64,000 nucleotides of DNA from Nonomuraea typhae (GTDB lineage: Bacteria > Actinomycetota > Actinomycetes > Streptosporangiales > Streptosporangiaceae): contig NZ_VRLV01000017.1 in assembly GCF_009760925.1 (NCBI RefSeq), forward strand, positions 167,848 to 231,847. The letters are read 5' to 3'. Positions 1 to 7,569 of this stretch are shown in pieces. The position numbers were made by a program, and so were the translations under genes. How positions within the stretch are numbered: the stretch's first letter is position 1; each line of letters opens with the position of its first letter. The notes under the pieces are model-generated. The model worked only from the letters and a program-made list of their open reading frames with translations. It ran no database searches and was not told the DNA's origin.

Positions 1-83
1 TCCACCACGAGCGCGCCGGGGTGGGCGGCGGCCTGTGCGCGCAGCATGCGGGGGAGCGTCCCCCACGCGGGCACACTCTCCAT
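1..83 (-). CDS. Acyl-CoA synthetase / AMP-binding protein, N-terminal fragment
   Basis: Only the first 27 or so codons lie in the window; the rest runs off the left edge. The start is ATG at 83, with GAGGAGG about 5 bases upstream, overlapping the end of the preceding ligase gene. The protein begins MESVPAWGTLPRMLRAQAAA and continues HPGALVV, the usual opening of class I adenylate-forming fatty acid/CoA ligases (a short lead, then an LLR-type helix and A-V-V). It probably activates a carboxylate as its CoA thioester. It is the third gene of a minus-strand operon after the LLM oxidoreductase and PaaK-like ligase. The family call rests on very few residues. Confidence 0.5.
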   Translation of the reverse strand, partial: MESVPAWGTLPRMLRAQAAAHPGALVV

Positions 84-92
84 CGCGCCTCC

Positions 93-1133
93 TCAGCCGA
101 CCAGGCTGCGGTGGCCGAGATGCTGGCCGCGAAGGTCCTTCACCGTCCCGCTCGTGACCGTCTCGGACACCTCCGGCGCGACCTCCACCCCGATCTGCAC
201 CGGCGTCAGCCCGTGGACGGCCTGCTGGATGCGTGACTTCCACATCGGGTTCCTGATCAGGCTCTCGCGTCCGAACCTGACCGTCAGCGCGGCCGCGTCG
301 AGCGTGCCCTGGCGGCTGACGCCCAGCGTCCAGCCGGTCACCCCGTCGATCTTGGCCAGCGCCTTCTGGATCCTGGTCAGCGACACCCAGACGCCCCGCA
401 CCAGCACGTGCTCGCCGATCGTGTGCGCCGGGTCCAGCCCGGCCCGCGACGCCTGCCCGGTGCGCAGGACCGTGTCACCCAGCGTGCCGTGCCCCTGCGG
501 CATGATCACCAGTTCGGCGAGCCCGTCGGCCACGAGCTCGTCCCTGGCCGGGGCGGCGAGTGCCAGCGTCCCGTCCGCCAGGGGCGCGAACGGTTCCTCC
601 TCCGAGGTACGGCAGGCCAAGGCGGCCCCGCTGAACGGATTGGCGTACACCTCGGTCACCGCGGCGTCGAACTCCTTCGCCAGGTGCGTCAGGGTGCGCT
701 TGGAGGCGATCTCGCCGGTCAGCACGATCGTGCGCAGTCCCAGGTCGAGAGGGTCGAGCAGGAACTCCAGATGGAGGCGGGCCAGGAAGTCCATGGCGCC
801 GGTGGGCGTGGCGACCAGGGCGGTGGCGCCCACGGTGGCCAGGGTGCGGTGCAGCCGCATCCGGCCCCGGGGGCCCACGGAGGCGGCCGCGGCGGCCACG
901 TTCGCGGCGGCTCCGGCCCACAGGGAGCCCGCGGGTTCCGCAAGCGCCACCACGACCCGGTCGCGGGTGCCGACGCCCGCGGCCCGCAACGCGTCGCCGG
1001 TCAGCGCGGCGGCAGCCGTACGGTCCTCGGCGCCCAGAGGGAAGACGCTCGCCGCGTCGGGGGAGACGACCAGCAGCCCGGATGCCGAACGACCGGCGGC
1101 GCCCAGGTCGTCGCGGGTGAGCCAGCGCATCAC
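93..1133 (-). CDS. PaaK-like AMP-binding (phenylacetate-CoA ligase-type) protein
   Basis: A 346-residue protein resembling phenylacetate-CoA ligase-type adenylating enzymes but shorter than the usual 430 or so. A TGEIASKRT stretch followed by EVYANPFSGA (about residues 137-170) matches the region after the nucleotide-binding loop in PaaK proteins, where GGE and a Y-G-x-TE segment are normal. The C-terminal part ends TVKDLRGQHLGHRS, like the lid domain. The canonical Y-G-x-TE is altered, so catalytic competence is uncertain. The start is GTG at 1133 (7 bases after GGAGG), with ATG at 1130 as alternative. It lies between the LLM oxidoreductase and an acyl-CoA synthetase, suggesting CoA-ester catabolism. 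Confidence 0.6.
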   Translation of the reverse strand: MMRWLTRDDLGAAGRSASGLLVVSPDAASVFPLGAEDRTAAAALTGDALRAAGVGTRDRVVVALAEPAGSLWAGAAANVAAAAASVGPRGRMRLHRTLATVGATALVATPTGAMDFLARLHLEFLLDPLDLGLRTIVLTGEIASKRTLTHLAKEFDAAVTEVYANPFSGAALACRTSEEEPFAPLADGTLALAAPARDELVADGLAELVIMPQGHGTLGDTVLRTGQASRAGLDPAHTIGEHVLVRGVWVSLTRIQKALAKIDGVTGWTLGVSRQGTLDAAALTVRFGRESLIRNPMWKSRIQQAVHGLTPVQIGVEVAPEVSETVTSGTVKDLRGQHLGHRSLVG

Positions 1134-1206
1134 CGCATCACCTCCGTGCAGCCGGTGGCGGCCGGATCGTCGCAGGTGATCCTGTGCATCACCGCATCAC
1201 CTCCGT
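1127..1206. repeat. 21-bp direct repeat flanking a gene junction
   Basis: The plus-strand word beginning GCATCACCGCATCACCTCCG occurs at 1127-1147 and again at 1186-1206. On the minus strand each copy reads ACGGAGG...GTGATGC, a ribosome-binding site plus start-like GTG/ATG. The upstream copy contains the stop of the LLM gene; the downstream copy provides the start of the ligase gene. It looks like a 59-bp local duplication of a stop/start junction. Confidence 0.75.
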
Positions 1207-2235
1207 CATGAACGTGCGCATCGACTCGGTGACCAGGTCGTGGGCGAGGCCGCCCACCTGGCACTGCAGGATGAGGTCGGTGGCCCCGGCCTCGGCGATG
1301 CGGGAGACCGCCTTGCGGGAGCCTTCGACGTCGTCCACCACGACCATGAGGTGCTCGCGCAGCGTGGCCATGGCCTCTTCCGGCGGCATCCCGGCGGCGA
1401 GCTGGCCGAGCACGCGGTGGGTGGCGTGCCGGGCGTCGTAGTAGTCGGGCGGGGTGACGAGGTTGACCTGGCGCCGGATGTACCACAGGACGGCGTCGGC
1501 CGCCTCTTCCCGGGCGGCCCCCACGTACCAGGGGATCATCAGGGCGACTCGCCGGCTGTCGGGGTCGAAGCCGTGGTCGGCCAGGCATTCCCGGTATTTC
1601 GCGATGTCGGTGGCAACGTCGTCGATGCCCTTGAGCATCGTCATCCCGAGCAGGTTGTAGCCGTGCTTGGCAGCCGCCAGGTAGCCTTCCAAGGATGTGG
1701 ACGCCACCCACACACGTGGATATGGTTCCTGCACCGGTCTCGGATACACGGACACGTCCGGTATCTCGAAGAACTCGTTTGACCGGCTGACCGGCTCCCC
1801 GTCGGCGGCCCAGATGGCCAGCGTGGCCTCCAGGGAGTCCTCCCAGATCTGCCGGGACTTCTCGAACGGTTTCTGGAACGCCTGGTACTCCAGCGGAGAG
1901 GCGCCCCGTCCGGTCCCGAACTCCACCCGCCCGCCGCTGAGCACGTCGAGAGTGGCCACCCGCTCCGCCGTACGGATGGGCGACTGGAACGGCAGCAACA
2001 CCACGCCGAGGCCCAGATGGATCCGCTCGGTGCGCTGCGAGATCGCGGCGAGCACCAGATCGGGGGCGGAGGAGTGGGAAAAACCCCTGGTGAAGTGGTG
2101 TTCGACGAACCAGGCCGTGTCGAAGCCGAGGTGATCGCCGAGGACCACCTGGTCGATCACGTTCCGGAACGCCTGCTGCTCGACCTCGCGGGTGCGCCCG
2201 CGAACCTCCAGCTCGTAACCGAGGCTGATCCGCAT
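1189..2235 (-). CDS. LLM class (luciferase-like) flavin/F420-dependent oxidoreductase
   Basis: A 348-residue TIM-barrel oxidoreductase of the luciferase-like monooxygenase family. Visible family signatures are GDHLGFDTAWFVEHHF near the N-terminus, RIHLGLGVVLLPFQSPIRTA, and LSGGRVEFGTGRG (flavin phosphate-binding region). Such enzymes use FMN or F420 to oxidise or reduce diverse substrates; the substrate here cannot be read. ATG at 2235 is preferred because MRISLGYEL is the typical beta-1 strand and GGGAGG lies just upstream; an upstream TTG at 2247 would add four residues. It is the first gene of the minus-strand operon with the PaaK-like ligase. A palindrome (2251-2268) sits 16 bases before the start. 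Confidence 0.85.
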   Translation of the reverse strand: MRISLGYELEVRGRTREVEQQAFRNVIDQVVLGDHLGFDTAWFVEHHFTRGFSHSSAPDLVLAAISQRTERIHLGLGVVLLPFQSPIRTAERVATLDVLSGGRVEFGTGRGASPLEYQAFQKPFEKSRQIWEDSLEATLAIWAADGEPVSRSNEFFEIPDVSVYPRPVQEPYPRVWVASTSLEGYLAAAKHGYNLLGMTMLKGIDDVATDIAKYRECLADHGFDPDSRRVALMIPWYVGAAREEAADAVLWYIRRQVNLVTPPDYYDARHATHRVLGQLAAGMPPEEAMATLREHLMVVVDDVEGSRKAVSRIAEAGATDLILQCQVGGLAHDLVTESMRTFMTEVMR

Positions 2236-2250
2236 CCATCCTCCCAATTA

Positions 2251-2268
2251 ACCAAGCGCTCGCTTGGT
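2251..2268. promoter_or_regulatory. Putative TetR-type operator (CAAGC palindrome) upstream of LLM operon
   Basis: ACCAAGCGCTCGCTTGGT has perfect 8-bp arms around a CT centre. Palindromes of this type are typical for TetR-family regulators of acyl-CoA and steroid catabolism in actinomycetes. A related palindrome lies at the acyl-CoA dehydrogenase promoter (4231-4244), so the two promoters may share a repressor. No regulator of this kind is encoded next to either site in the window. Confidence 0.6.
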
Positions 2269-2398
2269 AGAGACTATCAGGGCGGTTGCCGGGCGGGAAG
2301 TGATGGGGGTTGCGGGATCGGGGTTCCGGCGATCAGAGTGATTGATCGTGAGGCGAAAGCACGCGCTGCGGCGGCAGAAAGATGGCACCCTCCCACAC

Positions 2399-2845
2399 AT
2401 GAGGGGATTCCGCCGGACGCGGTCGAGCGACGACGAGCTTTCCAGCGCCCGGCGGTATGAGGCATTCGGGCGGGTGATGGCGGTCCTGGCGACCAAGGCC
2501 GACTTCATCGAATCGTGCAGGGATCTGACCTGGTGGCGTGGGTCCGACCACTGCTGGCACATCGAGTGGCGCGAGGGCCCCTACGCCTCCGAGGTGGCGG
2601 CGCTGCTGGCCGAGCACGTCCGGGACCCCGACTTCGACGGCAGCCTGGTGACCGAGGCCGGGCCGGGCGGCGACGCCACGGCCGTCCTCGACGTCATGGG
2701 CGTGCGCTTCGAGCTCCGGGCCATCGACCCCATGGGCCGCGTCCGCATGCAGGCGCGGCCCGGCTTCTGGCGCCTGGCCGAGGCCCTCGACACCAGCCGC
2801 CGCACCAACGCCCGCCAGCCCTGGGAGGAACTGCTCGGCGGCTAG
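2399..2845 (+). CDS. Hypothetical protein
   Basis: A 148-residue soluble protein of no family I recognise, starting MRGFRRTRSSDDELSSARRY. It has a W-rich middle (WWRGSDHCWHIEWREGPY), a segment resembling a small alpha/beta fold, and ends RQPWEELLGG. No signal peptide or membrane segment is visible. The start is unsure: ATG at 2399 lacks a strong ribosome-binding site and TTG at 2342 would add 19 residues. It is divergent from the LLM operon, so its promoter may share the CAAGC palindrome region. Confidence 0.55.
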   Translation: MRGFRRTRSSDDELSSARRYEAFGRVMAVLATKADFIESCRDLTWWRGSDHCWHIEWREGPYASEVAALLAEHVRDPDFDGSLVTEAGPGGDATAVLDVMGVRFELRAIDPMGRVRMQARPGFWRLAEALDTSRRTNARQPWEELLGG

Positions 2846-2908
2846 CACCAGCCGCTCCCGGCGTTCCGGGGGACTGGAGCGATCCTGGGCCGCCTTCCCG
2901 GTGTGTCC

Positions 2909-3203
2909 GGGGCAAGAACGGCCGGCCGTCCCCAGGGCGGGGCCAGAGCGGTCAGCGGTCCCCGGGATGGGGCGAGAGCAGTCAGCCGTCCCCCGGATGG
3001 GGCAAGGATGGCCGGCTGCCCTCGGAGTGGGGTCAGAGCGATCAGCTGTCCACGGGACGGGGCAAGAAGGGTAAGCAGTCTCTGGGCGGGGCGAGAAGGG
3101 CAAGTGCCCGAGGTAGGGCCGGAGCGGCCGGCCGTGTCCTGGAGCAGGCCGCCGGGGTGGGGCTGGAGCGGCCGGCCGTGTCCTGGGCCAAGGTCCCCGG
3201 GCC
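2909..3203. repeat. Degenerate 30-bp G-rich tandem repeat in a 407-bp intergenic region
   Basis: Starting at 2909, five successive 30-bp units begin GGGGCAAGA, GGGGCCAGAG, GGGGCGAGAG, GGGGCAAGGA and GGGGTCAGAG; 29- and 28-bp units follow (3059, 3088) and then longer, more diverged copies to about 3203. Unit ends resemble GTCCCCGGGAT. The interval 2846-3252 between two convergent genes contains no plausible gene. Units are all different in sequence and have no unique spacers, so this is a minisatellite, not a CRISPR. Confidence 0.8.
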
Positions 3204-3252
3204 GCTCCCGGCGCTTTCACGGGCTGGAACAACTCCTGGGCCGGGGCGGAGG

Positions 3253-4215
3253 TTAGAACAGTTCCCGGGCCAGGAGTTCCCGGTGCTCCCTGGGTGTCCG
3301 GAAGAGCCGGGCGTCTGAGGTGGCCCGCTTGAAGTAGCGGTGGGCGTCGTGTTCCCAGGTGATGCCGATGCCCCCGTGGACCTGGATGTTCTCCCCGGCC
3401 GCCCGTAGGTAGGCGTCGCCGCAGTACGCGCCGGCGATGGCGGCGTTCGTCGCGGACTCGTGCGCGGCCAGCGCCGCCGACCGGGCCGACTCCACCAGCA
3501 GCGCGACGTCGGCAAGTTTGTGCTTGATCGCCTGGAACGCCCCGATCGGCTGCCCGAACTGCCGCCGCTGCTTCGCATACTCCACCGCGGCCTCCAGGCA
3601 GCGTTCCGCCCCGCCCGCCTGCTCGGCGGCGAGGGCCGCGATGCCGAGCGCGCGCACCTCCTCCATATGGGCGTCCCCGCCCAGGATCGTGGCGGGCGTC
3701 CTGTCGAACACGAGCCTGCTCAGGGGCCGCGTGGTGTCCATGGTTGTGTACGGCTCCCGCGCGGCTGGACGGGCTTCTGCCAGGTGGCCGCCGGCATAGA
3801 CGAGGACCAGATCGCCCTCCAGGACATAGGGCGCTTCGCCGGACAACGACCCGTTCGCCAGCTCCAGGTGGTTCTGGGGCGTGGGGCCGGGAAGGTAGGA
3901 GGGGGAGGCGAAGATGACGGTGGCGGTGGTGGAGCCCTCGGCCAGCGGGGGGAGGAGGCGTTCGCGGGCCTCCCGGTCCCCGTCGCGCTTGAGCGCCTCC
4001 ACGGCCAGCACCGCGGTCTGCAGGAACGGCTGGGGCGACAGGGCCCGCCCCAGTTCCCGGGCGACGCTCGCGACCTCCTCCGGCCCGCATCCGGCGCCGC
4101 CGTACTCCTCGGGGACGGCCAGGCCGGCCACGCCCAGGGCCTGGGCGAAGTCGGCCCACGTCGCGGAGGGCCGGCGGGACAGGTACGACCGGACGGTGCC
4201 GCGCAGCAGATCCAT
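3253..4215 (-). CDS. Acyl-CoA dehydrogenase (small, FadE-like)
   Basis: A 320-residue FAD-dependent acyl-CoA dehydrogenase, introducing a double bond alpha-beta to the thioester. VPEEYGGAGC (residues 34-43) is the N-terminal signature; the C-terminal domain has AKQRRQFGQPIGAFQAIK (214-231) and QVHGGIGITWEHDAHRYFKR (278-297). It is shorter than the normal 380 residues. Small FadE subunits of this kind in actinobacterial steroid catabolism often work as alpha2beta2 heterotetramers, so a partner may exist elsewhere (inference). The ATG at 4215 is chosen; upstream TTG at 4233 would lie inside the palindromic operator. It is monocistronic here and convergent with the hypothetical gene across the repeat region. 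Confidence 0.85.
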   Translation of the reverse strand: MDLLRGTVRSYLSRRPSATWADFAQALGVAGLAVPEEYGGAGCGPEEVASVARELGRALSPQPFLQTAVLAVEALKRDGDREARERLLPPLAEGSTTATVIFASPSYLPGPTPQNHLELANGSLSGEAPYVLEGDLVLVYAGGHLAEARPAAREPYTTMDTTRPLSRLVFDRTPATILGGDAHMEEVRALGIAALAAEQAGGAERCLEAAVEYAKQRRQFGQPIGAFQAIKHKLADVALLVESARSAALAAHESATNAAIAGAYCGDAYLRAAGENIQVHGGIGITWEHDAHRYFKRATSDARLFRTPREHRELLARELF

Positions 4216-4230
4216 GCCCAGCAGACTAAC

Positions 4231-4244
4231 CAAGCACTTGCTTG
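4231..4244. promoter_or_regulatory. Putative TetR-type operator upstream of acyl-CoA dehydrogenase
   Basis: CAAGCACTTGCTTG has 6-bp arms (CAAGCA/TGCTTG) and lies 16 bases before the acyl-CoA dehydrogenase start. It shares the CCAAGC half-site with the palindrome at 2251-2268. Its position over the promoter/start region is consistent with repression. Confidence 0.55.
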
Positions 4245-4345
4245 AACGTTAGCTTCGGTTGACCGAATTTTGCCTTTTCTGTAAGTCCGCATACTGTGAG
4301 TAATGGCCGCCTTTAGGGGTTACTGGGGGAAAGGGTGGCCTGGGA

Positions 4346-5008
4346 ATGGAGATGGAGAAGAAAACGTCCGCCGTGGACTATGCCGACTTCGCCGAATACG
4401 ACCGGCGCCAGCGCGGTATCGAACGCCATGTGCTGACCGCCTTCCTCGGGGGACTGGTCGTCGGCCTTCTCGGCATGCTCGTCTCCGACAAGGGGCCGGT
4501 GCTGCTCTGGGATCTTTACGACCCCTACGTCTACCTGGCGCTGTCGATCGCCCTGGGCGCCACGAGCGCCGGCTTCGGATGGGCGCTGCTGACCACGTTC
4601 CTCGCGACGGTGTCGTCGCTCGTGGCCGCCATGGGCGGCAGCGCGCTGCAGGGCGAGTTCAACATCGACGTGGTCGGCGGCGGTCCCGCCGGCATGAACG
4701 TGCTGCTCGTGCTGGTCGTGGGCCTCGGCATGCTCGGCTACCTGACCAGGCGTGACGACATCTGGGGCGACCTGGCCGCCGGAGGGATCGGCGGCATCCT
4801 GCTGGCCGACGTGGTCGACCGGTCGACGCCCGGGTTCATCGACTCCGAGATCACGTTCTGGCCGGGTCCCGCCCTCACCATCGGCCTGCTGACGGTCGCG
4901 GCCGTCGTGGCGCTGCGCCGTACCACCAAGGGACGGCTGCGCGCGCTGGCCGCCACCGCCGTGCTGGCGGGCGCCCTCGCCCTCCTCGTCCTGCGCGCCG
5001 TCTCCTGA
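4346..5008 (+). CDS. Hypothetical polytopic membrane protein
   Basis: A 220-residue protein with a charged cytoplasmic lead (MEMEKKTSAVDYADFAEYDR) and about six hydrophobic segments, including HVLTAFLGGLVVGLLGMLV, YLALSIALGATSAGFGWALL, MNVLLVLVVGLGMLGYL and a C-terminal LAATAVLAGALALLVLRA. I recognise no domain. ATG at 4352 is an alternative start. It precedes proS by 92 bases with its own likely promoter between, so there is no clear functional link to translation. Confidence 0.7.
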   Translation: MEMEKKTSAVDYADFAEYDRRQRGIERHVLTAFLGGLVVGLLGMLVSDKGPVLLWDLYDPYVYLALSIALGATSAGFGWALLTTFLATVSSLVAAMGGSALQGEFNIDVVGGGPAGMNVLLVLVVGLGMLGYLTRRDDIWGDLAAGGIGGILLADVVDRSTPGFIDSEITFWPGPALTIGLLTVAAVVALRRTTKGRLRALAATAVLAGALALLVLRAVS

Positions 5009-5100
5009 CCGCCCGGCCGCAAGGATTAACAGGGCGCGGTACGGCCTGCCGAGTCGATAGCCTGTAGTCCTTCATCTACCGGTCCAAACAAGGAGTAGCC

Positions 5101-6843
5101 GTGTTGCTGCGCATGTCGTCGTTGTTTCTTCGCACCCTGCGGGACGACCCGGCAGACGCGGAAGTCCCGAGCCACAAGCTCCTGGTCCGCGCCGGCTACG
5201 TACGCCGCGTCGCGCCCGGCATCTACTCCTGGCTGCCCCTGGGCATGAAGGTGCTGAAGAACGTCGAGGCCGTCATCCGCGACGAGATGAACAAGATGGG
5301 CGGCCAGGAAGTCCTCTTCCCCGCCCTGCTGCCCCGCGAGTACTACGAGGCCACCGGCCGCTGGACCGAGTACGGCGACACGCTCTTCCGCCTGCAGGAC
5401 CGCAAGGGCGCCGACTACCTCCTCGGCCCCACCCACGAAGAGCTCTTCACCGACATGGTCAAGGGCGAATACTCCTCCTACAAGGACTACCCGGTCACGC
5501 TCTACCAGATCCAGACGAAGTACCGCGACGAGGCCCGCCCCCGCGCCGGCATCCTGCGCGGCCGCGAGTTCCTCATGAAGGACTCCTACAGCTTCGACCT
5601 GGACGACGACGGCCTCAAGCGCTCCTACGAGCAGCACCGCGAGGCATACATCAAGACGTTCGACCGCCTCGGCATCCACTACAAGATCGTCTTCGCGACC
5701 TCGGGCGCCATGGGCGGCTCGGCCTCGGAGGAGTTCCTGGCCCCGACGCCCACCGGCGAGGACACGTTCGTCGCCTGCCACTCCTGCGGCTACGCCGCCA
5801 ACGCCGAGGCCGTCACCACGCCCGCGCCCGCCGCCCGCCCCATCGAGGAGGCGGCGGCGTCGCAGGTGCTGGACACCCCGGACACCCCCACGATCGAGAC
5901 GCTGGTCGACCACCTCACCGCGGTCCACGGCATCCGGGTGACCGCCGCCGACACCCTCAAGAACGTCGTCGTCAAGATCACCACCCCCGGCTCCGACAAG
6001 GTCGAGACGCTGGTCGTCGGCGTGCCCGGCGACCGCGAGGTGGACTTCAAGCGCCTGGAGGCGTCCCTCGCCCCCGGCGAGCCCGCGATCTTCGAGGCCG
6101 AGGACTTCGCCAAGCACCCCGGCCTGGTCCGCGGCTACATCGGCCCGCAGGTCCTCAAGGACCTCGGCATCCGCTACCTCGTCGACCCCCGCGTCGTCAC
6201 CGGCACCGCCTGGGTCACCGGTGCCAACGAGCCCGGCAAGCACGCCGTCAACGTGGTCGCCGGCCGCGACTTCACCCCCGACGGCACCATCGAGGCCGCC
6301 GAGGTGCGCGCCGGCGACGCCTGCCCCCGCTGCGGCAGCGACCTGACCATCGACCGCGGCATCGAGATCGGCCACATCTTCCAGCTCGGCCGCAAGTACG
6401 CCGACGCCGCCGGCCTCGACGCCCTCGGCCCCGACGGCAAGCCCATCCGCATCACCATGGGCTCCTACGGCATCGGCGTCTCCCGCGCCGTCGCCGTCAT
6501 CGCCGAGCAGGCCCACGACGAGCTCGGCCTCGTCTGGCCGCGCGAGGTGGCGCCCGCGGACGTGCACATCGTCGGCACCGGCAAGGAGAACCAGGTCGAG
6601 GTCGCCCTGCAGCTCGCCGAGGAACTGACCGCCAAGGGCCTGCGCGTGCTGGTGGACGACCGCCCGAGCGTCTCGCCCGGCGTCAAGTTCAAGGACGCCG
6701 AACTGCTGGGCATGCCCACGATCGTGGTGATCGGCCGCGGCCTGTCCTCGGGCGTCGCGGAGCTGCGCGACCGCGCCTCGGGCACCAAGGAGGAGATCCC
6801 GCTGTCCGAGGCCGCCGACCGCGTCCTCGCCGCCTGCTCCTAG
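5101..6843 (+). CDS. proS: Prolyl-tRNA synthetase
   Basis: A 580-residue class II aminoacyl-tRNA synthetase charging tRNA-Pro. Visible are PGIYSWLPLGMKVLKNVEAV (motif 1 region), TKYRDEARPRAGILRGREF (motif 2), the YbaK-like editing insertion (about residues 230-400, with CHSCGYAANAEA before it), GSYGIGVSRAVAVIAEQ (motif 3), and the anticodon-binding domain (about 480-580). The length and insertion match the bacterial type. The GTG start has AAGGAG 6 bases upstream; MSSLFLRTLR four codons in is the usual opening, so an internal ATG at 5113 is possible. A small hairpin follows the stop. Confidence 0.97.
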   Translation: MLLRMSSLFLRTLRDDPADAEVPSHKLLVRAGYVRRVAPGIYSWLPLGMKVLKNVEAVIRDEMNKMGGQEVLFPALLPREYYEATGRWTEYGDTLFRLQDRKGADYLLGPTHEELFTDMVKGEYSSYKDYPVTLYQIQTKYRDEARPRAGILRGREFLMKDSYSFDLDDDGLKRSYEQHREAYIKTFDRLGIHYKIVFATSGAMGGSASEEFLAPTPTGEDTFVACHSCGYAANAEAVTTPAPAARPIEEAAASQVLDTPDTPTIETLVDHLTAVHGIRVTAADTLKNVVVKITTPGSDKVETLVVGVPGDREVDFKRLEASLAPGEPAIFEAEDFAKHPGLVRGYIGPQVLKDLGIRYLVDPRVVTGTAWVTGANEPGKHAVNVVAGRDFTPDGTIEAAEVRAGDACPRCGSDLTIDRGIEIGHIFQLGRKYADAAGLDALGPDGKPIRITMGSYGIGVSRAVAVIAEQAHDELGLVWPREVAPADVHIVGTGKENQVEVALQLAEELTAKGLRVLVDDRPSVSPGVKFKDAELLGMPTIVVIGRGLSSGVAELRDRASGTKEEIPLSEAADRVLAACS

Positions 6844-6853
6844 CCCTTCCGGT

Positions 6854-6869
6854 ACGGCGGAGCCGCCGT
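6854..6869 (+). terminator. Weak hairpin after proS
   Basis: ACGGCGGAGCCGCCGT folds into a short perfect stem 10 bases after the proS stop. There is no T tract, which is usual for high-GC actinomycetes. The short stem makes the call tentative. Confidence 0.35.
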
Positions 6870-6928
6870 GGAACTCTCCTTACCGGATCGTTCGTTGCCA
6901 GAACGTAACCGATCCCGAGGAGGGTTCC

Positions 6929-7132
6929 ATGGGCTGGCACTACCGGAAGTCCATCAAGGTAGGCCCCTTCCGCATCAACCTCTCGCGCCACGGTGTCGGC
7001 CACAGCTTCGGCAACCGCCGCTTCCACGTGTCCACGACTCCCGACGGACGCCGCCACCTTTCCGTGCGCCTGCCCGGCGGCCTGCACGTCACCAAGACGC
7101 TGGGCCGCGGCCGGCGCCGCCACTACTACTAG
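6929..7132 (+). CDS. DUF4236 domain small protein
   Basis: A 67-residue basic protein, MGWHYRKSIKVGPFRINLSR followed by HGVGHSFGNRRFHVSTTPDG. This matches DUF4236 (R-x-R-K-S-x-x-x-GPFRINLSxxGxG). The domain's function is unknown. GAGGAGG lies 5 bases before ATG, so translation is well supported despite its size. It ends RRRHYY and its TAG overlaps the convergent DUF4439 stop within one CTAG. Confidence 0.8.
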   Translation: MGWHYRKSIKVGPFRINLSRHGVGHSFGNRRFHVSTTPDGRRHLSVRLPGGLHVTKTLGRGRRRHYY

Positions 7133-7569
7133 CCGGACGGCGACGGCGAGGGCTTGACGGCGGCGGGCATGCCGGGGAAGGCGGTCACCGACGGCCGGAA
7201 GCCGTAGCAGCGGGTGGCCGCCTCCTGCATGGCCAGCGCCGCGTACCGGCGCAGCGCCCCGTCGTCGCAGGCGGCCAGCTCCAGATAGGTGACGATGATG
7301 GCCTGCTCGACGTGGACGGCCAGCCGTACCGCCTCGGTGGGGTTGCCGGGGGTGACGGGCAGCGCGTAGGACGCCTCCGGCTCGGCCGGAGTGCCCTGGC
7401 GGGCGGTGATGAGCCCGCGGAGCTGGTCGCGGCGGGCCCGATGGGCGTCGAAGGCGGCCGTGGCCCTGGTGCGCAGGGAGCCGGTGGTGCGGGCGCCGAT
7501 CAGGCCGTAGGCGTAGACGGCCGCGTGCTCGGCGGACAGCGCCTTGCGGAGCCGTTCGACGTCGTTCAC
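7129..7569 (-). CDS. DUF4439 (ferritin-like) domain protein
   Basis: A 146-residue helical protein with the DUF4439 pattern: LRKALSAEHAAVYAYGLIGA, an RRDQLRGLI helix, HVEQAIIVTYLELAA and a final R-x-A-x-x-x-M helix (RRYAALAMQEAATRCYGF). The family is ferritin-like with E and H residues in the helices; a biochemical role is not established. It starts with GTG at 7569, overlapping the lipoprotein stop as GTGA, so the two are translationally coupled. It likely acts with the lipoprotein, which also resembles a helical bundle. Confidence 0.8.
   Translation of the reverse strand: MNDVERLRKALSAEHAAVYAYGLIGARTTGSLRTRATAAFDAHRARRDQLRGLITARQGTPAEPEASYALPVTPGNPTEAVRLAVHVEQAIIVTYLELAACDDGALRRYAALAMQEAATRCYGFRPSVTAFPGMPAAVKPSPSPSG

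Noticed and set aside
2909..3203. CRISPR array
   Set aside because: Repeats are contiguous and diverged, with no spacers of unique sequence and no cas genes nearby.
2333..4159. A 608-codon minus-strand frame crossing the repeat region and the acyl-CoA dehydrogenase
   Set aside because: It overlaps the genuine dehydrogenase in another frame and its middle is the 30-bp repeat; the translation is Arg/Pro/Ala-rich with no domain.
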